Assembly (NCBI RefSeq): GCF_018260405.1
Contig: NZ_JAGLBG010000066.1
Coordinates: forward strand, 1-14,396
DNA from: Deinococcus sp.
GTDB lineage: Bacteria > Deinococcota > Deinococci > Deinococcales > Deinococcaceae
DNA: 14,396 nt
Direction: 5' to 3'
The notes below the pieces were generated by a model that saw nothing but the letters and a program-made list of their open reading frames with translations, was not told the DNA's origin and made no database searches. This document shows, in pieces, positions 7,092 through 13,876 of the stretch. The position numbers and the translations under genes are program-made. Positions within the stretch are counted from its first letter, which is position 1. Each line of letters starts with the position of its first letter.

Positions 7092-7796
7092 TCAGAGTCT
7101 GTTCTCGCCCTGCCATAGCCCGCATTCGGTCTTGCCTTTTCCGGCCCAGCGGCCCGCGCGGGCGTCCTCGCCGGGGCGCACGGCGCGGGTGCAAGTCCAG
7201 CAGCCAACGCTGAGAAAGCCGTCTGAGTACAGCGGATTAACCGGCAGATCGTGTTGTGTGGCGTAGGCTTCGAGCTTTTCGCGCGTCCAGTGCGCCAGCG
7301 GGTTGATCCTGGGGCGCGTACCGCCCACTTCCACAAAGGGAATATCGGCGCGGGTCGCCGCCTGATCGCGGCTGCGGGCGTTCAGCAGCGCGGGCGGATT
7401 CTTGCGCCTTAGAAAGTCTTGCAGCGGGGCCACTTTCCGCACGGCGCAGCAAGCGTCGGGGTCGCTGGCGTACAGCGTGGGGGGCGTCTGGCCGTCTTCG
7501 GGGTGCGCTCCGGCATTCAGCGTCACGAAGTTCAGCTCGGGGTAACGCGCCGCCAGTCGGTCACGGGTCGCCAGCGTTTCGGGAAAGTGGTAGCCGGTGT
7601 CCACGAACACCACGTCGCCCCGGTAGCCCGCCCTGGCTGCCAGATCAACCAGTACTACGCCGTTGAGGTTGAAGGCGCTCGGCATCAGCGCGTCCGGGTA
7701 CACGTCCAGCGCCCAGCGGATAATGTCTTGTGGCCCGGTTTCCGGCGTAAAGGCCGGGACAGTGGGCGGCTCCTGGCGCGGCTCGGCGGCGGTCAT
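7092..7796 (-). CDS. cysH: Phosphoadenylyl/adenylyl-sulfate reductase, [4Fe-4S] type (234 aa)
   Basis: Reduces APS and/or PAPS to sulfite with thioredoxin as electron donor. The PP-loop nucleotide-binding fold includes FVDTGYHFPETLATRD (64-79). The catalytic Cys is in the C-terminal KTECGLW (C225). The pairs C116-C117 (DACCAVRKV) and C199-x2-C202 (VGCWTC) are the four ligands of the [4Fe-4S] cluster that marks the plant/Bacillus assimilatory type, whose members accept APS. An oddity is the substrate loop: the usual TGLRR before the 'DQaatR' stretch reads NARSR here (139-143). The start overlaps the cysC stop by ATGA, so the two are probably translationally coupled. Whether it prefers APS or PAPS cannot be settled from sequence. 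Confidence 0.94.
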   Translation of the reverse strand: MTAAEPRQEPPTVPAFTPETGPQDIIRWALDVYPDALMPSAFNLNGVVLVDLAARAGYRGDVVFVDTGYHFPETLATRDRLAARYPELNFVTLNAGAHPEDGQTPPTLYASDPDACCAVRKVAPLQDFLRRKNPPALLNARSRDQAATRADIPFVEVGGTRPRINPLAHWTREKLEAYATQHDLPVNPLYSDGFLSVGCWTCTRAVRPGEDARAGRWAGKGKTECGLWQGENRL

Positions 7797-8341
7797 GCGT
7801 TCAGCCCCAGTTTTGCTAGCAGTTCTTTAACACCGTCTTGCACGCTGATCTGGTCAGTTCGCAGGTGCAGGTCAGGGCTGCTCGGAGCCTCGTAGGGGTC
7901 GGATACGCCCGTGAAATGCGGGATTTCCCCGGCAAGTGCTTTGAGGTATAGGCCTTTCACGTCACGCTTAGTCACGACTTCCAGCGGCGCGTCCACGAAC
8001 ACTTCGATGGTGCCGGGCAGGGTGTCCAGCACCTCGCGGCGGGTGTCGGCATACGGGCTGATTGCGCTGACCAGCACCGTGACGCCGTGCCGGGCGAGCA
8101 GTCCGGCCACAAAGGCGATGCGGCGCACATTGGTGTCGCGGTCCTCCCGGCTGAAGCCCAGTCCTTTGGATAGGTTCTCGCGCACGGCGTCGCCGTCGAG
8201 CAGCTCCACCGGAAGGTCACGCGCCCTGAGTTCTTCGTAAAGCGCAGCGGCCAGAGTGCTTTTGCCCGCACCCGAAAGCCCGGTAAACCAGACCACACGG
8301 CCTGTCTTTTGAGCTGGCCTGGGCGTCAGGGTGGCGCTCAT
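7793..8341 (-). CDS. cysC: Adenylyl-sulfate kinase (182 aa)
   Basis: Phosphorylates APS to PAPS using ATP. The P-loop is GLSGAGKS (21-28). DGD (49-51), the phosphoserine-region SAISPY (92-97; Ser95), RDVKGLYLKA (126-135) and FTGVSDPYE (143-151) are the typical APS-binding and lid segments. Length is normal for a stand-alone CysC. It sits between the sulfite reductase and cysH genes and overlaps each by 4 bp (8338-8341 and 7793-7796), which points to one polycistronic transcript with coupled translation. Its presence next to an iron-sulfur CysH suggests the pathway can run through PAPS, or that PAPS is made for another use such as sulfation. Confidence 0.96.
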   Translation of the reverse strand: MSATLTPRPAQKTGRVVWFTGLSGAGKSTLAAALYEELRARDLPVELLDGDAVRENLSKGLGFSREDRDTNVRRIAFVAGLLARHGVTVLVSAISPYADTRREVLDTLPGTIEVFVDAPLEVVTKRDVKGLYLKALAGEIPHFTGVSDPYEAPSSPDLHLRTDQISVQDGVKELLAKLGLNA

Positions 8342-9915
8342 GCGTTGATCAGCTCCTTTTCACTGTTCAGCACGGTGTCGGGCAAAAAGTGCCCGGCCCC
8401 GACGCGGTCGGCGTATTCCACGAAGCTCTCGGCGGGCTGCTTGTGCGCCTTGAAATCGCTGAGCACCTTATCGGTGTACTCGGTCAGCCGCTCGGCGGGC
8501 ACGATTCCTTTGAGCTTGGTGCCGGTGCGCTGCGCCTGCCCGATGCTGCCTGCCAGATGCACGTTATAGACCTCGTCCTCCAGACCAGTTTCCTTGTTGG
8601 CCCGCAGCGCCCCCATAAAGCCCAGGTCGGCCACCTGATAGCGCGTGCAGGCGTTCGAGCAGCCTGTCAGATTGATCACGAAGGGCACGTCTAGATCGTT
8701 GTGGACGGGTTCGAGCACGTCAATCATGCCCGCGACTCGCGCCTTGGTTTCGGTGTGCGCCAGGCGGCAGAACTGCGTGCCGGTGCAGGCGATAGTCGTG
8801 CCGCGCAGCGTGGCTTTGGGGGCCAGCTCCAGCTTTTGCAGCTCGGCGACCAGTGTGTCCACATGTTCGGTCTTCACGTGCGGAATCATCATGTTCTGAA
8901 AGGCAGTGGTTCGCAGGTGGCCGTTGCCGTACTGCTCGGCCAGATCCGCCAGCTTGCGGGCCTGTTCAGGGCTGATGCGGCCAACGGTGGTGGTCAGCAC
9001 CACATAGTTCAGGCCGTCTTTCTGCGGGTTCACGCCCAGCACGTCGCTGCCGCCGAAGCGGGCCACTGGCGCGGGCGGGCCGTCGCGCAGGGGGCGGCCC
9101 AGGTACTCGGTTTCGACCAGTTCGCGGAACCTGACCGGGCCGAGGTCTTTAATCAGGTACTTCAGGCGGCTCTTTTTGCGGTTCACGCGGTAGCCGTGGT
9201 CGCGGTATGCCCCGGCAATAGCGCGGCCCACTTCGACCACCTCGTCCGGCGAGACGAACACGCCCAGCCGCTCGGCGAGGTGCGCCACGGCGCCCAGTCC
9301 GCCCCCAACCCACACATCGAAGCCGATTTCACCGTTGACTTCATGGGCCAGAAAGCCGATGTCGTTGATCAGGTGAATGCCTTCGAGTTCGGGCGTGGCA
9401 GTAATGCTGATCTTGAACTTGCGCGGCAGGTCTTCGAAATCATGGTTGCCACTCAGCGTGCCTTCCATGGCGGCGGCGATTGGGCGCACGTCAATTCGCT
9501 CGCGGGCGTCCAGTCCGGCCAGCGGCGAGGCGATTACGGCCCGCACGGTGTCGCCGCAGGCCCCTTTAGTGTGCAGGCCCACGGTCTCCAGGCGGTCTAA
9601 AATCTCGGGGATGTTCTCGATCCGCAGCCAGTGGAACTGAAAGGCCTGGCGGTCGGTCACGTCCAGCAGCCCGCGCCCGAAATCTTCACTGATGCCTGCC
9701 ACTACCCGCAGGGCGTCGGCGTGCAACTCGGCGGTGGGCACCTTGACCCGCATCATCAAGAAGCCGTCCTCCTGTGGGCGCTGCGGATACACGCCCGCCC
9801 ACTTGAGCAGGTCGATCTTTTCCGGGTCAATCGCGCCAGCGGCGGCGTACTGCGGAATCAGGTCAAAAATCTGGAACGGGGGCAGTTCTTTTTTCAGGGT
9901 TTCAATGTCGGACAT
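8338..9915 (-). CDS. Siroheme sulfite (nitrite) reductase, ferredoxin type (525 aa)
   Basis: Six-electron reduction of sulfite to sulfide (or nitrite to ammonia). Two tandem ferrodoxin-like/siroheme half-repeats are visible. The residues binding the coupled [4Fe-4S]-siroheme centre are C377-x5-C383 (CTGTQFC) and C419-x3-C423 (TGCSNAC). The single-chain length and absence of a CysJ flavoprotein gene nearby suggest ferredoxin as donor. Sulfite rather than nitrite is inferred from the operon, as these families are hard to tell apart; a nirA/sir-type name would fit. The start ATG (9913-9915) has a strong GGAGG (9922-9926 reversed) at 6 nt. First gene of the sulfite reductase-cysC-cysH operon, with a palindrome-containing promoter candidate about 125-150 bp upstream. 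Confidence 0.92.
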   Translation of the reverse strand: MSDIETLKKELPPFQIFDLIPQYAAAGAIDPEKIDLLKWAGVYPQRPQEDGFLMMRVKVPTAELHADALRVVAGISEDFGRGLLDVTDRQAFQFHWLRIENIPEILDRLETVGLHTKGACGDTVRAVIASPLAGLDARERIDVRPIAAAMEGTLSGNHDFEDLPRKFKISITATPELEGIHLINDIGFLAHEVNGEIGFDVWVGGGLGAVAHLAERLGVFVSPDEVVEVGRAIAGAYRDHGYRVNRKKSRLKYLIKDLGPVRFRELVETEYLGRPLRDGPPAPVARFGGSDVLGVNPQKDGLNYVVLTTTVGRISPEQARKLADLAEQYGNGHLRTTAFQNMMIPHVKTEHVDTLVAELQKLELAPKATLRGTTIACTGTQFCRLAHTETKARVAGMIDVLEPVHNDLDVPFVINLTGCSNACTRYQVADLGFMGALRANKETGLEDEVYNVHLAGSIGQAQRTGTKLKGIVPAERLTEYTDKVLSDFKAHKQPAESFVEYADRVGAGHFLPDTVLNSEKELINA

Positions 9916-10039
9916 CTCGGGCCTCCGGGGGCAGGAAAGAGCTAGGGAACGTCGGCTGGGCCGTCAGCGACATCGGCACTTGGCCGCGCAGCAAGACATT
10001 TGAGAAAAAGGGGTCAGAGCAATCATTGACCTAAAAGGT

Positions 10040-10067
10040 ACACTAAATAGATGACCAAAGTCATCAA
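10040..10067 (-). promoter_or_regulatory. Candidate promoter and operator of the sulfite reductase operon
   Basis: On the minus strand TTGATG (10062-10067) and TAGTGT (10040-10045) are spaced by 16 nt, a plausible -35/-10 pair. Between and partly over the -35 lies a perfect dyad, GATGAC-CAAA-GTCATC (10050-10065), placed as a repressor operator would be. A second short dyad, ACCT-AAA-AGGT (10029-10039), follows at the expected start of transcription. This would give a leader of about 115 nt before the start at 9915. No riboswitch was recognised in that leader. Confidence 0.4.
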
Positions 10068-10111
10068 CTGTTTAGGCAGGGCCGTTTCTTTGGAGTATTT
10101 CAGCCAGAAAA

Positions 10112-10168
10112 GGCGGTACAGGCGGCGTCTTCTTGAGCAGAACGGCACCCAGGATGGGGCCTGGCCGC
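10112..10168 (+). repeat. 57-bp repeat, copy A
   Basis: Matches the reverse complement of 12944-13000 over 57 bp with about 9 differences and no gap (roughly 84% identity by eye). It starts GGCGGTACAGGCGG and ends GATGGGGCCTGGCCGC. In one frame both copies encode a related peptide (GGTGG...RTAP.MGP), but the changes are not mainly silent, so it is treated as a non-coding repeat. It lies in the 363-bp gap 9916-10278. Confidence 0.75.
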
Positions 10169-10196
10169 TTCTCGCCTGCACCATAATTTAGCGGAA

Positions 10197-10212
10197 CTTA
10201 CATTAATGTGAG
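10197..10212. promoter_or_regulatory. Operator-like palindrome
   Basis: ACATTAATGT (10200-10209) is a perfect palindrome, and it extends to a 16-bp dyad CTTACATTAATGTGAG with one mismatched pair. It sits immediately upstream of the candidate -35 box of the 62-aa gene, an activator- or repressor-type position. Confidence 0.35.
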
Positions 10213-10216
10213 AAAC

Positions 10217-10245
10217 TTGGCATTTTTCTAACCTCTATGTAAGAG
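10217..10245 (+). promoter_or_regulatory. Candidate promoter of the 62-aa gene
   Basis: TTGGCA (10217-10222) and TAAGAG (10240-10245) have an exact 17-nt spacer. The -35 is good and the -10 only fair. Transcription would begin near 10252, leaving a leader of about 27 nt with the ribosome-binding site GGAGG. Confidence 0.4.
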
Positions 10246-10278
10246 TCCTGACACGCGCTTTGCCCTAACGTAGGAGGC

Positions 10279-10467
10279 ATGACTGATCAACGAGTAGGCC
10301 GCCACGTTCGTATCTACGAGTGGGATGAAGTGGACAGCGACGAAGATCTCCCGCAGGTTGAAGCTGCCGATAAGGGAGTCGCCTCAGCGCATAATCAAGA
10401 TAAGGAAAAGAAAGCCCCCGAAACGCCCAAGGGCCTAAGCGGGCTGCTCAAGCGCAAGCTGTTCTAA
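10279..10467 (+). CDS. Small charged hypothetical protein (62 aa)
   Basis: Unrecognised short protein, very probably real because GGAGG sits close ahead of the ATG and a promoter candidate lies upstream. The N-terminal third is acidic (YEWDEVDSDEDLPQVEAAD, about 13-31), the middle is a hydrophilic Lys/Glu-rich stretch (DKEKKAPETPKG, about 41-52), and the C-terminus is a basic amphipathic tail (LSGLLKRKLF). This layout suggests a mostly disordered protein with a short C-terminal helix, perhaps an adaptor or binding partner, but no function can be assigned. It is transcribed divergently from the sulfite reductase operon and shares its 363-bp upstream gap. Confidence 0.68.
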   Translation: MTDQRVGRHVRIYEWDEVDSDEDLPQVEAADKGVASAHNQDKEKKAPETPKGLSGLLKRKLF

Positions 10468-10554
10468 GGAACTTCCGGATAGAGCGGGCAGCCTCTTGAC
10501 TGTTCTGGGCCCGCCAGTTGCCCAACAGGGCCGTATTTAAAGTTTTTCCCTACT

Positions 10555-10597
10555 GCCGAACTGCCCCGTTAAAGGTTTCTTTACGGGTCGGTTCGGC
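10555..10597. repeat. Strong inverted repeat (43 nt hairpin)
   Basis: The outer stem is GCCGAAC (10555-10561) with GTTCGGC (10591-10597). The inner stem is CCCGT-AAAG (10565-10574, with one bulged T) with CTTTACGGG (10579-10587) around a GTTT loop. It lies about 90 bp after the 62-aa gene and ends right at the edge of MITE copy 1. There is no T-tract, so terminator function is uncertain; mRNA stabilising or a repeat-associated structure is possible. Confidence 0.55.
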
Positions 10598-10598
10598 G

Positions 10599-10741
10599 TT
10601 TGGAGCATTTTGCAAAAGGGTGGTGCTCTTTTGACCATCTTTTTGCCGAGTGGAACGAGTGAAAAACAAAGAGCAGAACGTAGCATGAAGGGGGTGGCGG
10701 TGTGTTTCCGACGTGCCCGTCATTCGCAGAGTTGCTCTAAG
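10599..10741 (+). mobile_element. MITE-like element, copy 1 (143 bp)
   Basis: Aligns without gaps over all 143 bp to the reverse complement of 12722-12864, with about 19 differences (about 87% identity by eye). The right end is TGCTCTAAG (10733-10741); the left end, TTTGGAGCA, is a degraded match to its inverse. It encodes no transposase, so it would be a non-autonomous element. TA-flanked GAGCA/TGCTC ends would fit IS427-group or IS630-type transposition, which is inference. It lies in the 476-bp gap between the 62-aa gene and corC. Confidence 0.8.
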
Positions 10742-10943
10742 TTAGGTGTGTTACAGTAAAAGCCGTTTATGGAGCCTCCTGGTTCTGGCTCGTTGAAAAC
10801 GCCCGGTGAATCTTGCCCGATGGCGGATTTTTTACTGCGGCTTACGGAAATTTTCCAGCAACCGACGCCTGTCCTGAACCGGGGCGGGTGGGCAGCATGG
10901 CCTGTGCGGAGTGTTGGGGCGCGAAAAGGGAGCGCGCCGTTCA

Positions 10944-12285
10944 ATGAATAAAGATTTAATTGGCATTCTTGCCCTGTTCGTGCTGGTGTTTTTCAACGGC
11001 TATTTTGTGGCGGTTGAGTACGCTCTGGTCAGTGTCCGGCGGACCCGTATCGAACAGCTTGCCGAAGAGGGCAACAGCGCCGCCAAAATGGTGAGCCGCG
11101 TGCTGGGTCGTCTTGACCTCTATATCGCTGCTGTGCAGCTCGGCGTGTCGATGATGAGCCTGTTGATCGGCTTTGTGGCCGAGCCTGCCATCGAACACCT
11201 GGCCGAGCCGCTGTTTCACCAGATTAATTTCCCCGAAAACTACCAGAAGCCCGCCTCCTTCGCGCTGGCTTTTATCATCTCGACCACGTTCCATATCGTG
11301 CTGGGCGAGCTGGTGCCCAAATCGGCTGCCCTGCAAAAAAGCGAGCAGATGGCCATGCTGCTGGTGCGCCCGCTGGTGGCTTTCACCGCGATCTTCAGGC
11401 CGGTCATCTTGGGACTCAATGCCCTGGGTGGCGGCGTGCTTAAGCTGATCGGACTCAAGGCGGTCGCCGGGCACCATACGGCGTATTCCGAAGAGGAAAT
11501 CCGCATGATCGTGGGGGCCTCCAGCCAGGAAGGGGTGCTGGAAGACAGCGAGAAGGAACTGGTTTATAACGTCTTTGACCTTTCGGATACCACCGTGCGT
11601 GAAGTGATGACCCCGCGCGTGGATATGGTTGTGATAGACGGAGTTGCGCCGCTGCGCCGCCTGGTCGACCTGAACACCGAACACGGGTACTCGCGCATTC
11701 CGGTTTTTCAGGCCACTGCCGACAATATTGTGGGCATCGTGCATACCAGCGATATGCTGGGGCACCTCGAAGCGCTCGACCACCTGACGGTCGGTGAGGT
11801 GATGCGCCCGGTTTTCTTTGTTCCTGAGGGCATGAAGATTAAAGACCTGCTTGCCAAGATGCGGGCCAAGAAGTCGCACATGAGCATCGTGGTAGACGAG
11901 TTTGGAGGCACGGCGGGTCTGGTGACGCTGGAAGACGCCATTGAGGAAATCGTTGGGGAAATCTACGACGAGACCGATGAAGACGAGGTGCCCCAGATTG
12001 AGGTGCTTGCCGAGGGCATCTATCTGATGGACGGCAGCATCACCATGCACGATGTCGAGGAGCGTTTGGGAGCGGATCTGGAGGAAGGCGAGGCGGAATA
12101 CGGCACGCTGGCGGGGTTCATGACCAATCACTTCGGGGACATTCCCGAGGTTGGCGAGAGCTTTGCCTACCGGGGCTGGGCTTTCACGGTGGCCGAGGCC
12201 GACCAACGCCGGGTGGCCCGTATCCGCGTGGAACGTGCCCCCGAGCTTGACCCCATCATGGTGCAGGCCCAGCTGGAGGCGCTGC

Positions 12286-12299
<14 letters not shown>
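10944..12299 (+). CDS. CNNM/CorC-type membrane protein with CBS domains (451 aa)
   Basis: Member of the HlyC/CorC (CNNM, DUF21) family linked to magnesium or cobalt export, located in the inner membrane. The order of domains is complete. DUF21 covers about 1-200, with an N-terminal helix (ILALFVLVFFNGYFVAVEYAL), further hydrophobic segments and the conserved GELVPK (121-126). The first CBS domain starts at VMTPRVDM (221-228). The second spans VMRPVFFVPEG to VDEFGGTAGLVTLEDAIEEI (about 286-336). A CorC_HlyC domain covers about 350-433. The frame is open from a GTG at 10911, but ATG at 10944 is preferred: GGGAG (10928-10932) lies upstream and the first membrane helix then begins properly. The 3' end overlaps cdd by 14 bp. 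'Hemolysin' in older names of such proteins is misleading. Confidence 0.93.
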
Positions 12300-12721
<422 letters not shown>

Positions 12722-12726
<5 letters not shown>

Positions 12727-12864
12727 AGCAGTTCTCCGAATGATGGGTACGTCGTAACAACACCGCCGCCCCCTTCATTCTACGTCCTGCTCTTTCTTTT
12801 TCACTCGTTCTACTCGGCAAAAAGATGGTCAAAAGAGCACCCTCTTTTTGCACAATGCTCTAAG
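12722..12864 (-). mobile_element. MITE-like element, copy 2 (143 bp, inverted)
   Basis: Perfect 9-bp terminal inverted repeats: CTTAGAGCA (12722-12730) and TGCTCTAAG (12856-12864). It is the inverted partner of 10599-10741 and the same length. It starts inside the last codons of cdd. It has no ORF of its own. Better-preserved ends suggest this is the younger of the two copies. Confidence 0.82.
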
Positions 12865-12943
12865 CGGCTGACCGCGCACGCGGTGTGGGCCATGACAACA
12901 GGACAGTGACAGATTGGCAGAGCGGCAAGCCCCCTGCCTGGGT

Positions 12944-13000
12944 GCGGTCAGGCCCCATCATGGGCGCCGTTCTGACCAAGACGGCACCGCCTGTACCGCC
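12944..13000 (-). repeat. 57-bp repeat, copy B (inverted)
   Basis: Reverse complement of the repeat at 10112-10168 with about 9 mismatches. It lies in the 288-bp gap between MITE copy 2 and the DUF2227-like gene, which otherwise shows no supported gene. Confidence 0.75.
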
Positions 13001-13152
13001 ATACCCCGAAACCCGTATTTTTCCTTCTTGCCTCCGCCTGAATTGCATCTGGCTGTTTCAGATTCAATCGGTAGTCCACAGTACCGGACGGGTAGAGGTT
13101 TTTTTTGACCTCTGGGGGCACCTGCCGCCTGGATTTGCGGCATAGTGGGCGC

Positions 13153-13704
13153 GTGCCGAGCGGGAAAGTACACAACCTGATTAATATTGCTGTTTATGCT
13201 GGCCTGGTCGCCGCCGCTTTGCTGGGTACCCGCAGTGGGGCCATTGTGGTGACCCAGAGCGAGACGCTGAACTTCACGGTGGGATTCATGGCCGGAACCT
13301 TTCTGCTTTCGCCCGACCTTGATCTGGCCACGGGCAACGTGGACAGCAAGCAGCATTGGGGCCTGCTGGGGGGCCTCTGGGTTCCCTACGGGATGCTGTT
13401 CAGTCACCGGGGCCTAAGTCACACCTGGATTCTGGGGCCACTGACCCGCCTGGCGTACATGGCGATTATGGTCGTCATTGTGGTGGGCCTGATCCGGACC
13501 TTTGCCCCCCAGGTGCAGTTGCCGCAGCTGCCAGACCAGTTCGGCCATAAATTTTTGCTGCCCCTGATGGTCGGCTACTACGTCAGCCAGTGGCTGCATC
13601 TGGTGGCCGACGGCATACGCCCCGATCATGGGCTACGCTACGGGGCCAGAAAAGCGGGCCGAGCCTACCGGAAAGTGCATAAGAGCGCCCGGCGGCACTT
13701 TTGA
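13153..13704 (+). CDS. Putative metal-binding membrane protein, DUF2227-like (183 aa)
   Basis: Resembles the DUF2227 / YdjM-like family of uncharacterised membrane proteins with conserved Asp and His residues. It starts at GTG 13153 as (M)PSGKVHNLIN, the usual 'PSGrtHd' opening of the family; an in-frame TTG at 13105 only adds unlikely residues. The conserved polar residues are SPDLD (53-57), SHRGLSH (84-90) and, in the last third, WLHLVADGI (147-155, H149 and D153). Hydrophobic segments lie at about 9-27, 41-52, 98-115 and 133-150, and the C-terminus is strongly basic (about 167-183). No clear Shine-Dalgarno is present, so leaderless or weak initiation is possible. The real function is unknown; 'metal-dependent hydrolase' is an automatic label only. 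Confidence 0.82.
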   Translation: MPSGKVHNLINIAVYAGLVAAALLGTRSGAIVVTQSETLNFTVGFMAGTFLLSPDLDLATGNVDSKQHWGLLGGLWVPYGMLFSHRGLSHTWILGPLTRLAYMAIMVVIVVGLIRTFAPQVQLPQLPDQFGHKFLLPLMVGYYVSQWLHLVADGIRPDHGLRYGARKAGRAYRKVHKSARRHF

Positions 13705-13747
13705 TGGTGCGGGATTTAGAAGATGGTGCCAGCGGTTTGAAACACTT

Positions 13748-13772
13748 GCCGGATGATGAACCTATCATCGGC
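13748..13772. terminator. Hairpin between convergent genes
   Basis: GCC-g-GATGAT (13748-13757) pairs with ATCATCGGC (13764-13772), a 9-bp stem with one bulged G and a 6-nt loop. It is 44 bp after the DUF2227-like stop, between two convergent genes. With no T-run it is a possible but weak terminator. Confidence 0.35.
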
Positions 13773-13778
13773 CCGAGC

Positions 13779-13876
13779 AGACTTGCAAAGCTGCTGTCAC
13801 AGGCGCGGGCAGTGTAAAACGGCACCCGTGAAGGGGCTTCCCCACTGCGGGCGGAATTGAGCGCAGTCCGCATTAC
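13779..13876. repeat. Dispersed intergenic repeat (about 98 bp)
   Basis: It begins with ACTTGCAAAGCTGC (13781-13794), as at 5555, and ends CAGTCCGCATTAC (13864-13876), as at 5652 and 2947. The stretch ACTGCGGGCGGAATTGAGCG before the end is nearly the same as in the 2821-2958 repeat. The stop codon TAA of the neighbouring kinase gene (13873-13875) lies inside its end. Confidence 0.6.

Noticed and set aside
8701..9600. 299-aa plus-strand frame opposite the sulfite reductase gene
   Set aside because: Composition typical of the antisense of a GC-rich gene; the minus strand carries all siroheme-cluster motifs.
9916..10030. Riboswitch in the leader of the sulfite reductase operon
   Set aside because: No SAM, T-box or other known aptamer pattern could be recognised in the minus-strand leader.
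10769..10951. 60-aa plus-strand frame ending 8 bp inside corC
   Set aside because: No Shine-Dalgarno for its possible starts and no recognisable protein; considered as a leader peptide but not supported.
12860..13145. Small frames on both strands in the gap after MITE copy 2
   Set aside because: They run through the 57-bp repeat and MITE end, have no ribosome-binding site, and base changes between repeat copies are not biased to silent positions.
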